Notes under the pieces: generated by a model
Databases searched by the model: none
What the model saw: only the letters and a program-made list of their open reading frames with translations
What the model was told of the DNA's origin: nothing
Made by a program: the position numbers and the translations under genes
Assembly: GCA_044450785.1 (NCBI GenBank)
Contig: JBIOJM010000074.1
Location: 1 to 32,418 of the forward strand
Source: JBIOJM01 sp044450785
GTDB taxonomy: Bacteria > Planctomycetota > Planctomycetia > Isosphaerales > Isosphaeraceae
Direction of reading: 5' to 3'
Length of the DNA: 32,418 nucleotides
In this document: positions 1 through 6,999 of the stretch, one piece after another
How positions within the stretch are numbered: the first letter of the stretch is position 1
How the letters are laid out: every line of letters begins with the position of its first letter

Positions 1-299
1 CCGTCGGATTGCTCCGGCCGCACGTCTTGGTAGGGTACCAGTGGTCGCACACTGGGTTACATCCTGGCTGTAAGTCCAGTCATAACAGGTACATCCGTAG
101 TTTCGTGTCGCAGCTCCCACAGATCCGGACGTGCACGTTAAGCGCATCCCCCTTCTGCAACGCAATTCCTTCAGCACGAATGCCGTCGGACAATCCGGCG
201 GAAATCCGGATTTTTTTGTGGACAAATGGAGAGTCACTCGGAATACTACGACGCAGTTCACCTATTCGTCCGTTCACACTTCGGGAGGAGACAACTCGC
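1..299. other. Left-edge non-coding region
   Basis: No convincing gene is seen here. The reading frame of the downstream gene stays open back to position 9, but that extension has no family resemblance, and a clear Shine-Dalgarno site marks the real start at 300. The stretch contains a weak terminator-like hairpin at 194-217, listed separately. It is probably the 3' flank of a gene outside the window plus the leader of the DUF1579-type gene. Confidence 0.5.
194..217 (+). terminator. Weak terminator-like hairpin followed by seven T
   Basis: TCCGG at 194-198 pairs with CCGGA at 206-210 across a 7-base loop and is followed directly by a T7 run (211-217). The stem is only 5 bp, so this is a modest candidate for the end of a plus-strand transcript entering from the left. 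Confidence 0.35.
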
Positions 300-869
300 A
301 TGCGTCGCGCGAAATTCGCAGTGGTGGTGCTGGTGATCGTGGCGGGGACCGGGATAACTCCGTCGAGGGCCGGCAACCAGCCTCCGACCGTCGAGCCCAC
401 ATCCCATCACAAGCTTCTGGCCAAGGACGCCGGCACCTGGGACGCCAGCGTGAAGACATGGACCGGCGGCCCCGATTCCGAGCCGATGGTCTCCAAGGGG
501 GTTGAGACCAACAGCATGATCGGCGGCCTGTGGCTCGTCACCGAGTTCAAGGGGGAATTCGGCGGCCAGACGTTCGAGGGCCGCGGCCAGACCGGCTACG
601 ACACCAACAAGAAGAAGTACGTCGGCACCTGGGTCGACACCATGACCACGGAAATCATGGTCTCGGAGGGGGACCACGACGAGAAGACCCAGACCACGAC
701 CATGACCAGCAAGGGCAAGGACCACGCGGGCAAGCCCTATGAGTCGAAGCAGGTCAGCGAGCACAAAGGAGACGACACGCGCGTCTTCACCATGTTCATG
801 AAGTCGGCCGACACCAAGGACGAATTCGTCAAGGCGATGGAAATCACCTACACTCGCCGCTCGAAGTAA
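300..869 (+). CDS. Secreted DUF1579-family protein
   Basis: The 189-residue product has a typical export signal (MRRAKFAVVVLVIVAGTG, cleavage probably near SRAG). The body is DUF1579-like: an early LLAKDAGTWDASVKTW segment, then GGLWLVTEFKGEFGG, then GRGQTGYDTNKKKYVGTWVD, then an alternating T/K-rich beta region. Such proteins are predicted lipocalin-like beta barrels of unknown ligand and are common in planctomycetes. The ATG at 300 is preceded by GGGAGGAG ending about 10 bases upstream, so it is preferred over the longer open frame beginning at 9. It is followed by two tandem hairpins. Function in the cell envelope is inferred only from the signal peptide. Confidence 0.85.
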   Translation: MRRAKFAVVVLVIVAGTGITPSRAGNQPPTVEPTSHHKLLAKDAGTWDASVKTWTGGPDSEPMVSKGVETNSMIGGLWLVTEFKGEFGGQTFEGRGQTGYDTNKKKYVGTWVDTMTTEIMVSEGDHDEKTQTTTMTSKGKDHAGKPYESKQVSEHKGDDTRVFTMFMKSADTKDEFVKAMEITYTRRSK

Positions 870-883
870 GTCGGGCGGCCCCG

Positions 884-906
884 CCCGGACGCATGATGCG
901 TCCGGG
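884..906. terminator. Perfect 10-bp hairpin after the DUF1579-type gene
   Basis: CCCGGACGCA (884-893) and TGCGTCCGGG (897-906) form a perfect stem with a TGA loop, 14 bases after the stop codon. There is no T tract. Being symmetric, it could stop transcripts from either side of this convergent junction. Confidence 0.5.
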
Positions 907-908
907 TC

Positions 909-928
909 GCGTCGCTTCAAGGCGACGC
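909..928. repeat. Second tandem hairpin in the same gap
   Basis: GCGTCGC (909-915) pairs with GCGACGC (922-928) across a 6-base loop. It lies two bases after the 884-906 hairpin and overlaps the last codons of the possible small minus-strand gene at 917-1141. Two adjacent stems suggest a transcription end or a protected RNA 3' end. Confidence 0.4.
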
Positions 929-1141
929 ATCGCCCTGAAACAAGGCACGTTCGACCAGCGATCGGAGGATCTCTGCAACGGTCTGCTGCCGCTTCTCGGA
1001 GAGTTTGACCAAACCCACTGCCCAATCGGTGGGCAGAAGCAAGCCGATTTCGACGACTTCCTGGGGAAGCATCTTGCAAGGGAATGAGCCCGTGACGTCT
1101 TCGATCGCGGCTACCGAAGGGCTGGACGTGAACATCGACAT
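917..1141 (-). CDS. Possible small protein, 74 residues, unknown function
   Basis: The frame encodes MSMFTSSPSVAAIEDVTGSF, then PQEVVEIGLLLPTDWAVGLV, then a helical stretch KLSEKRQQTVAEILRSLVERAL and a short tail. The composition looks like a real protein rather than a GC shadow: balanced hydrophobic residues and an amphipathic C-terminal helix pair reminiscent of ribbon-helix-helix-like small regulators. That resemblance is impressionistic. A G-rich GCGGGGCG lies upstream of the ATG on the minus strand. It is convergent with the DUF1579-type gene and lies downstream of the kinase gene on the same strand. If it is not a gene, 870-1226 is simply an intergenic gap with hairpins. Confidence 0.4.
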   Translation of the reverse strand: MSMFTSSPSVAAIEDVTGSFPCKMLPQEVVEIGLLLPTDWAVGLVKLSEKRQQTVAEILRSLVERALFQGDASP

Positions 1142-1163
1142 GAATTTCGCCCCGCTGGGAAGT

Positions 1164-1225
1164 GCTCTTGGCTTAACTCACGAATGAACTCGCCATCTAA
1201 AGGTCGCAAATCCCGCGCCAAGAGC
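1164..1225. repeat. 9-bp inverted repeat next to the kinase stop codon
   Basis: GCTCTTGGC (1164-1172) is the exact reverse complement of GCCAAGAGC (1217-1225), with a 44-base loop, and ends one base from the kinase stop codon. It may form the 3' end of the kinase transcript; there is no T run. Confidence 0.35.
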
Positions 1226-1226
1226 G

Positions 1227-2597
1227 TCAGGAGCGAAGAAAGATGGAGATGAGCAAGATTGCAAGCAGTCCCACGATGGCCGCAATGATCCCGAAATGGA
1301 CAAGCCAGCGGGAGTCGCGTGCTTCGCGGGTCGGAACGGTCGGCGAAGCCGGGTCCCGGCTCGAGGTCGACCGAACGAGGGCTGTCAAAGGGGGCATGGG
1401 TGGTTGGTGGCGTGGTGCGAAGGATGGTTCGGCCGCTCCAAGGTCGCGGAGCGAGATGCTGTCGCGACTGGCCGCGAGATCCACGTCAAGGAGGCGGAGG
1501 TCGTCTTCGCCCAGCTCCGGAGGGGGGGGTCGAAAGCTGCGGGCGGCGTCCGCCTCGGCTCCCAGAATGGCGTGGACGAGGGCCGGGTCGGTCCAGCGCA
1601 CGAGGTCCGCGCGGAGCTCCGCGCAGTTTTGGTATCGTTCTTCGGGTTTCTTGCTCATGAGCTTACGCACGACGGCGGCGAAAGCGGAGGGGACGCCGCG
1701 CGCCAGGTCTTCGAGCGGCTGGGGATCCTCCATGCGCTGCCTGAAGATCTTGTTGATCACATCTCCGCCTTCGAACGGAGTCCTTCCGGCCAAGGCGAAG
1801 TAGAGAGTGCAGCCCAGGCTGTAGAGATCGCTCCTCGCATCGGCCTTGGCCGCGTCGCGGAGCTGCTCGGGGCTGGCATAGTCGACGGTCCCCAGCACGG
1901 TGTTGACCTTGGTCAGTCCCTTGTCGTCGTCCAAGGCGCGGGCCAGGCCCATATCGAGCAGCTTCACGTCGCTCTCCGGGGTGATCATGATATTCGACGG
2001 CTTGATATCCCGATGAACCAGCCCCGACCGATGGGCCGCCTCCAGACCGTCCAAGAGCTTGACGAACAACCGCGCCGCGTCGGGCACGCGAAGGGGACCG
2101 GCCCGCTCGCTCTTGACGAGCTCGTAGAGGCTCTTACCGGGGATGTACTCCATGACCATGAAGTGGGTGTCACCCTCGTTGCCCACCGCGAGCGTGCGGG
2201 CCAGGTTCGGGTGAGAACAGCGTTGGGAAAGCTCCATCTCGCGGCGAAACCGGCGGAGAACGTTCTCTTCCTCCAGTGCTCTTTTCGGAGGGAGCACCTT
2301 GATCGCGACGCGCTCCTGGTCGTTATTGACGGCAAGGTAAACTTTCCCCATGCCCCCTTCGCCCAGGGGGCGGAGGAGTCGATAACCTCCCAGGAAGAAG
2401 CCGCGGGTGGCTCCAGACAAGAGCTTGCGAGCCTGGTATGTCGTGAGCCAGCCCCCCTCGATCAGCCGGCGCGCCAGCCGCAAAGACGCATCAGCGGCCG
2501 GCTCGGGATCGAGCTGGGCTTTAACCTGGGCCATCACCTCGGGCGAAACCAGCCCCGACGTGGCGACGTTGGCCGTGAAGTCGTCCAGCCGGAGCAT
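1227..2597 (-). CDS. Tail-anchored Hanks-type serine/threonine protein kinase
   Basis: This 456-residue protein kinase phosphorylates Ser/Thr on protein substrates. Residues 1-65 are the helical preamble typical of planctomycete kinases (GGWLTTYQARKLLSG). The catalytic domain (about 72-335) shows the glycine loop LGEGGMGKVY (79-88), catalytic Lys100 in VAIK, HRDIKPSN (195-202), DMG in place of DFG (215-217), the SPEQ end of the activation segment (242-245) and Asp257 in DLYSLG. A Pro/Ser-rich linker (about 350-430) leads to one hydrophobic segment (434-454), with only RS beyond it. There is therefore no external sensor domain; the kinase is anchored by its tail and faces the cytoplasm. It begins 41 bases after the PP2C phosphatase gene on the same strand, which suggests co-expression and antagonistic action. 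Confidence 0.95.
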   Translation of the reverse strand: MLRLDDFTANVATSGLVSPEVMAQVKAQLDPEPAADASLRLARRLIEGGWLTTYQARKLLSGATRGFFLGGYRLLRPLGEGGMGKVYLAVNNDQERVAIKVLPPKRALEEENVLRRFRREMELSQRCSHPNLARTLAVGNEGDTHFMVMEYIPGKSLYELVKSERAGPLRVPDAARLFVKLLDGLEAAHRSGLVHRDIKPSNIMITPESDVKLLDMGLARALDDDKGLTKVNTVLGTVDYASPEQLRDAAKADARSDLYSLGCTLYFALAGRTPFEGGDVINKIFRQRMEDPQPLEDLARGVPSAFAAVVRKLMSKKPEERYQNCAELRADLVRWTDPALVHAILGAEADAARSFRPPPPELGEDDLRLLDVDLAASRDSISLRDLGAAEPSFAPRHQPPMPPLTALVRSTSSRDPASPTVPTREARDSRWLVHFGIIAAIVGLLAILLISIFLRS

Positions 2598-2638
2598 GGT
2601 TCACACACTTCTCAGTCACGGTCACTCGTGCAGCACCG

Positions 2639-3580
2639 TCACGCGGCGCCGGCTGCTGAGTCTTGCTGTGCGACGGCATGAATGATCAGGCAAGTCACAT
2701 TGTCCTTGGAGTCGTTGGCGAGGGCCATGTCCTTGAGGGTCACCACGGCGCGCTGAGGATCGTCGACCGTCCCCAGGACTCTGGCCAGCTCTTTGTCGGT
2801 GACCACGCCGGTCAAACCGTCGCTCGCCATCAGCAATCGGTCGCCGGGGCGGACGTCAAGGACCCGAACCTCCTCGGGGCCTCCGCGCGCGTCCTTACTG
2901 CCCAGGTAGAGATACAAGACGTTCTTGAACTTGTGGGTGGAGAGCTCTTCCGGCGTGATCGTCCCGGCATCGAACAGGGCGTCGGCCAGTGAATGATCCT
3001 TGGTGAGCTGTTCGAGACGACCGTCGCGCAGCCGGTAGGCGCGCGAGTCGCCGATGCCCGCCACGAACACACGATCGGCCAGAAACTGCGCCAGGACGAC
3101 GGTCGTCCCCATATTCGAGAATTCAGTCACCGCGCCGGAGCTGCCGAGTATCTCCTGATTGACTTCGGCGACGGCGTTCTTGATCGCTTCCTTCACGCGA
3201 TTGGGCTCGGTCTCATCCGGTGAGAGGCGCCGCGCGATCGCCCGGGGGATCAGCTCGACGGCCATCAGGCTGGCTTGCTCGCCGGCCTGCTGGCCCCCCA
3301 TCCCGTCAGCGACGATGAACACGTTATTGGGCTCGAGCGTCATCGCGGGCATTTCGCTATTGCTCTCCGTGTTGCTGTCGTGCCGTACCGGCCGCCGGCC
3401 GGGGACGTAATAATTGTCTTCGTTATGCTCTCGGTAATTCCCCTTGACCGAGACGACCCCGACTCTCAATTTGAGCTGGCCCGGCACGAGAGTGAACGAG
3501 GACATGGTGGCGAACTCCTCGGTGGCGGGGTCAGCGTCGTTGACGTGCCTCGGCCCGAACAGGCCTTTCAACCAGCTCAT
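2639..3580 (-). CDS. PP2C-family serine/threonine phosphatase
   Basis: This metal-dependent phosphatase removes phosphate from Ser/Thr residues. All signature motifs are present (numbering from the ATG at 3580, 313 residues): HNEDN (52-56), VADGMGG (90-96), MGTT (157-160), GDSRAY (177-182), ASDG (252-255) and DNVT (293-296). It has no membrane segment, so it should be cytoplasmic. The start is uncertain. The frame is also open from ATGs at 3634 and 3691, the latter overlapping the upstream deacetylase by 14 bases. I prefer 3580 because the AT-rich stretch near 3640-3655 looks like leader rather than coding DNA, but no start has a strong Shine-Dalgarno site. It lies directly upstream of the kinase gene, making a kinase/phosphatase pair. 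Confidence 0.93.
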   Translation of the reverse strand: MSWLKGLFGPRHVNDADPATEEFATMSSFTLVPGQLKLRVGVVSVKGNYREHNEDNYYVPGRRPVRHDSNTESNSEMPAMTLEPNNVFIVADGMGGQQAGEQASLMAVELIPRAIARRLSPDETEPNRVKEAIKNAVAEVNQEILGSSGAVTEFSNMGTTVVLAQFLADRVFVAGIGDSRAYRLRDGRLEQLTKDHSLADALFDAGTITPEELSTHKFKNVLYLYLGSKDARGGPEEVRVLDVRPGDRLLMASDGLTGVVTDKELARVLGTVDDPQRAVVTLKDMALANDSKDNVTCLIIHAVAQQDSAAGAA

Positions 3581-3677
3581 TAACCGCGAAACCCAGCTCA
3601 ACTCAAGTTCACCCTTCCCGGAGAGGTTTCTCATCCACTTTAATATTACCGTATGGGCGCTCACCGTGACTGCCTCT

Positions 3678-4424
3678 TCAGGATCGCGCATGTGCCGGAC
3701 TGGCCCAGCGCATCAGGTCGTCGACGCCGACAGAACGATAAGTCATGAAAAGTTCTCCCGCCTCGAACCCCGCCGTCAGACCTTGATAACGATTCATGGA
3801 TTCGACTGCGCGGAAAATCCCGGCCTTGCTGGCGGGAAACTGGGTCTGGTAGGAACGGATTGCCTCGAGCTTGACCTCCAGCGTCGATCCGATGTCGGCA
3901 ACAATGTAACCGGCCCCCTCGGGCAAGTCCAACGCGTGTAACGCGATGGGGAAGCTCAACTGATTGATGATCGTGTGGGTCGGCAGACCGTCGAAGAATT
4001 CATCCCATTTGGTCAGCCGGCTGTAGAAGACAGCCGCGTCGGTGATGAGCATCGCCTGATAGTGATCGGGCGATGCGAGCACGGTCTTGCCGCCGAACCC
4101 GAGGACGACCTTGGGTTTCAACCGCCGAAAGACCTTGGCGAGCGCGACCCGCGACTCGAACGAATCAAAGAGCCGGCGGTTGGGCATGTTCAGGGTGATC
4201 CGGCTCTTGACTCCCAGGATCTCGGCGGCACGCTGGGCCTCGGCGAGCCGGACCTCCGGGCCGGGCGAATGAGGGGTCGGCTCGCCGTCAGTCAAATCGA
4301 CGATGCCCACAGCGTATCCCATGCTTGCGAGGCGAGCCAGAGTCCCTCCGCAGGCGATTTCCACGTCGTCGGGGTGGGCGCCCACCGCGATCAAGTCGAG
4401 CTCCCGCTCCTGCAACGCAGCCAT
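3678..4424 (-). CDS. bshB1: BshB1-like LmbE/PIG-L family deacetylase
   Basis: This zinc-dependent N-acetylglucosaminyl deacetylase is most like BshB1, which deacetylates N-acetylglucosaminyl-malate in bacillithiol synthesis. The 248-residue length fits the family. The zinc motif AHPDD is at residues 16-20, DLTDGE at 43-48, and the third ligand is probably His121 in SPDH. The family usually has HPDH at that last position, so Ser replaces a His just before. A GAGGTA element lies about 12 bases before the ATG. Other LmbE-type deacetylases act on other amino sugars, so the exact substrate is inferred. No other bacillithiol gene lies in the window. It follows cobL by 103 bases and precedes the phosphatase on the same strand. 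Confidence 0.85.
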   Translation of the reverse strand: MAALQERELDLIAVGAHPDDVEIACGGTLARLASMGYAVGIVDLTDGEPTPHSPGPEVRLAEAQRAAEILGVKSRITLNMPNRRLFDSFESRVALAKVFRRLKPKVVLGFGGKTVLASPDHYQAMLITDAAVFYSRLTKWDEFFDGLPTHTIINQLSFPIALHALDLPEGAGYIVADIGSTLEVKLEAIRSYQTQFPASKAGIFRAVESMNRYQGLTAGFEAGELFMTYRSVGVDDLMRWASPAHARS

Positions 4425-4527
4425 GCGAATGTTTTACCTCGCCAATCTGGGGATGCAATCAGCCACCGGTCCGTTCGAGCAGGTCCCCCTCATTCTTCAC
4501 ATTCGAGGGACCAATGGAAGAGACGAC

Positions 4528-5793
4528 TCAATCATCGGATTCATCTCGCTTGGTCACAGCCAGGAGAAAAGTCGGAGCGACCGCCTCGAATCGGAGGCGG
4601 TCCATCTGTTCGATCCCGCGGGCGATCGAGACGTTCCAGACCCGCACCTCTCCCGCCAGATTCTTCAGTGTATGATAGGCTGCCGCCAGTCCCTCGACGG
4701 TGGCGATATTGACGGCCATGCTCCCCCCCTGGCAAAGCCGGGCAAACGCCGTGCTCAGGACCGAATCGACCTGCCGCCCGGTCCCTCCCACGAAAATGGC
4801 CTCCGGCTCGGGGAGGCTCGCCAGAACTTCGGGGGCGCGCCCGTGCACGGCCCGCACGTTGGGGACGCCGAAGACCTCGGCATTCGCCTGGATGAGTGCG
4901 ATGTCCGCTGGTTCAGGCTCGACGGCGTACACCGTCCCTTGATGAGCCAACTGGGCCGCCTCGATCGCCACCGAGCCCGAGCCGGCCCCGATGTCCCAGA
5001 CGATGCTGGTCGCACGGATATCGAGCTGGGCCAGTGCGATGGCGCGGACCTCGGCGTGCGTGATGAGCCCGCGCTTGGGAAGGGACTGGGCGAAGGCGTC
5101 GTCCCGATTGCCGAACAACCGGTGGCGCCCGGCCCGGCCAGCCCGGTCCGGCCGATTCGGCTTGCGAATCAGGATGAGCACGTTGAGCGGGTCGAACTGC
5201 ATGGTCACCAGGTCCGAGATCTCCGCCTGCGTGACCCGCTCGTCGGGCGAACCGAGATTTTCACAAACGTAGGCCCGAAAATAGTCGATTCCCCGTTCCA
5301 GCAGCTCCCTGCCCAACCGCGCGGGGGGGCACTCATCGCTGGAAAACAGACCGATCTTTTCCGCGGTCCTGATCCGGTCGATCACCGCCTCGATCGGCCG
5401 GCCCGCGAGGTTCGTCAAAAAAGCGTCCTCCCAGCTCTCCTTGATCCGGGCGAAAGCCAATTGCATGCTGCTGACGTGAGGCACGACCTCGAAAAGGTCT
5501 TTGCCGAGGCGGTCGCAGAGATACCGCGCGACTCCATAGAACAGCGGGTCGCCGCTGCTCACCAACACCGGATTGCGGCACGAGAGCGCCTCGCGAACCT
5601 GGCGAAGAGCCAAGCTCATCTCCGGCTCGAGAGGCTCCTTCCTCCCCGGCACTGACTCCAGGAGCGACAAGGTCGAGGACGCGCCCAGGATCAGGTCGGC
5701 CGACATCAGGAGGCGACGCGCCGGCTCGGTCAGACCGGCGAGCCCATCATCGCCGATCCCCAGAATCACCAGCTTCGATCGGGAATCGCTCAA
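4528..5793 (-). CDS. cobL: Precorrin-6Y C5,15-methyltransferase (decarboxylating), CbiE-CbiT fusion
   Basis: This bifunctional corrin-ring enzyme methylates C5 and C15 of precorrin-6Y and decarboxylates the acetate side chain, in the cytoplasmic cobalamin pathway. Residues 7-212 form the CbiE tetrapyrrole methylase half: VILGIGDDGLAGLT at the N-terminus and SSGDPLFYG at 79-87. Residues about 235-415 form the CbiT half with the SAM-binding motif DIGAGSGSVAIEAA (267-280) and the acidic VEPEP (291-295). The two halves are joined by a basic linker near 211-228. The full 421-residue length is normal for CobL. No other cobalamin gene is visible here, so it is an outlier from the pathway; the downstream deacetylase shares its orientation. 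Confidence 0.95.
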   Translation of the reverse strand: MSDSRSKLVILGIGDDGLAGLTEPARRLLMSADLILGASSTLSLLESVPGRKEPLEPEMSLALRQVREALSCRNPVLVSSGDPLFYGVARYLCDRLGKDLFEVVPHVSSMQLAFARIKESWEDAFLTNLAGRPIEAVIDRIRTAEKIGLFSSDECPPARLGRELLERGIDYFRAYVCENLGSPDERVTQAEISDLVTMQFDPLNVLILIRKPNRPDRAGRAGRHRLFGNRDDAFAQSLPKRGLITHAEVRAIALAQLDIRATSIVWDIGAGSGSVAIEAAQLAHQGTVYAVEPEPADIALIQANAEVFGVPNVRAVHGRAPEVLASLPEPEAIFVGGTGRQVDSVLSTAFARLCQGGSMAVNIATVEGLAAAYHTLKNLAGEVRVWNVSIARGIEQMDRLRFEAVAPTFLLAVTKRDESDD

Positions 5794-5943
5794 CGTCGAC
5801 GTACCTGTGTCGCCAGCCTCGGTGCCCCGAAATCATTCCGGCGGAGGCCATTCGATCCGGCATTGTACTCGCGAGTTGACTCACAATCCAGCACTTGAGC
5901 AACCCGCCACGGACTTCGTTTTCTGGGCGTTCGAACAGATACC

Positions 5944-6999
5944 TCAGAAGGCATGATCATCTTCGACTTGCGAGGCTGCCGCGCCACCCCCCCTGGCCCC
6001 CCCTTCGCAAGGGGGGGAAAGGGATCGGTCGTTCGCGCCGTCATTTGATCGCTCACGTTCGTCGGTGCAGCCTCCCGGCGCACAGGGGAGCAGCCAGTCG
6101 CCGATCAATCGCGCCAGGGCCTCGGCGTGGGTCAGGTGGGGATAGTGACCCACCGCCGGCATGATCACGGCCTCGGCTCGCGGAAGCGCGGCTTGCAAGA
6201 AATCGAAGTTGCGCCGCCCGACGATCCGATCTTCGTTCCCTTGTATCAAGAGGACCTCCGTGGAAACCTCGGGCAAGACCGGCCTCAAGTCGAGCTCGGT
6301 GAGAAGCGTGACCCGGTGAGCCAGCGAGCGGATCGGCGTCTGCCCGTTCTGCTCCAGGTAGAAGGACCAACGGTCCTGGAGCATCGCGGGGAACTCGGCC
6401 TGGTTGTTATAGGTCAGGATGGTAGGGCGCAGCGGCAGCCGCTCGATCGTGCCGGGGAAGAGCCGGCCGAGCCGGAGCGCCCACCGTTCAAGCCGGGTGA
6501 AATCGCGGTGCGCGAACGCCCCTTGCACCGCGGCCTTGGGGAACCGCCTGGGTTCCCGGCGCAGCGTCTTGAAGACGACCGTTGAGCCGAACGACAGGCC
6601 GGCCAGGTAAGCTCGCCCGATGTTGAGATGGTCGATCAGTCCGAACAGGTCATCGACCAGGTGGTCGTGAGTGATCCGCGTCAGGTCGGCGCCGTCGTCC
6701 TGATGCTCGCCGGGATAATCGTAGAGGATGGTTCGGAACCGGCCGGCGAGCTGGTTCAACAGCAAGGCATAGACCTGGTATGTCGAGGCAATTCCGGGGA
6801 CCAGGAAGAGGGGCGGGCCCTGTCCCAGGATTCGATAGGTCATGCGGTATCGGGGGCCATCCCAGCGGCCGGCCTCGGCCTTCGCGTCGTAGCGGGCCGC
6901 CTCCTCACGAATTCGGGCCGGCGCGGGGCATGGTTGCCGGGGCGATTGGGGATCGGCGGTATCGGGTGCCGCGGGCGGGTCAGGTGTCCGTTGCTGCAT
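5944..6999 (-). CDS. Alpha/beta-hydrolase with repeat-derived C-terminal tail
   Basis: This 351-residue protein has an alpha/beta-hydrolase core at about 50-305: PPLFLVPGIAST as the oxyanion-side strand-turn, nucleophile Ser136 in GLSFGS, Asp257 in GNEDRIV and His285 in VGHYPH. The substrate cannot be told. The first 45 residues are Pro/Ala-rich and probably disordered. The last 45 residues are unlike the rest. They read through a palindromic C7/G7 repeat (5988-6020) to give SLSPPCEGGARGGG, so the original stop was probably lost or displaced by insertion. The ATG at 6999 overlaps the end of the upstream Memo-like gene by 20 bases, which suggests translational coupling. A later start at M53 (6843) is possible but would trim the conserved first strand. 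Confidence 0.9.
   Translation of the reverse strand: MQQRTPDPPAAPDTADPQSPRQPCPAPARIREEAARYDAKAEAGRWDGPRYRMTYRILGQGPPLFLVPGIASTYQVYALLLNQLAGRFRTILYDYPGEHQDDGADLTRITHDHLVDDLFGLIDHLNIGRAYLAGLSFGSTVVFKTLRREPRRFPKAAVQGAFAHRDFTRLERWALRLGRLFPGTIERLPLRPTILTYNNQAEFPAMLQDRWSFYLEQNGQTPIRSLAHRVTLLTELDLRPVLPEVSTEVLLIQGNEDRIVGRRNFDFLQAALPRAEAVIMPAVGHYPHLTHAEALARLIGDWLLPCAPGGCTDERERSNDGANDRSLSPPCEGGARGGGAAASQVEDDHAF
5988..6020. repeat. C7/G7 palindromic dispersed repeat, copy 1
   Basis: The element reads C6-TGG-C7-TTCGCAA-G7-AAA on the plus strand, with a perfect 9-bp stem (CCCCCCCTT/AAGGGGGGG) and a CGC loop. An identical 33-base copy is at 20139-20171. This copy lies inside the 3' end of the hydrolase gene. 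Similar C/G-run palindromes are scattered through many bacterial genomes and often end up translated as PPCEGGARGG-like tails. Confidence 0.85.

Noticed and set aside
1296..2681. 461-codon plus-strand frame opposite the kinase
   Set aside because: It is antisense to an intact kinase catalytic domain; no family features.
4303..5655. 450-codon plus-strand frame opposite cobL and bshB1
   Set aside because: It is antisense to two genes with complete catalytic motifs; the product has no protein-like pattern.
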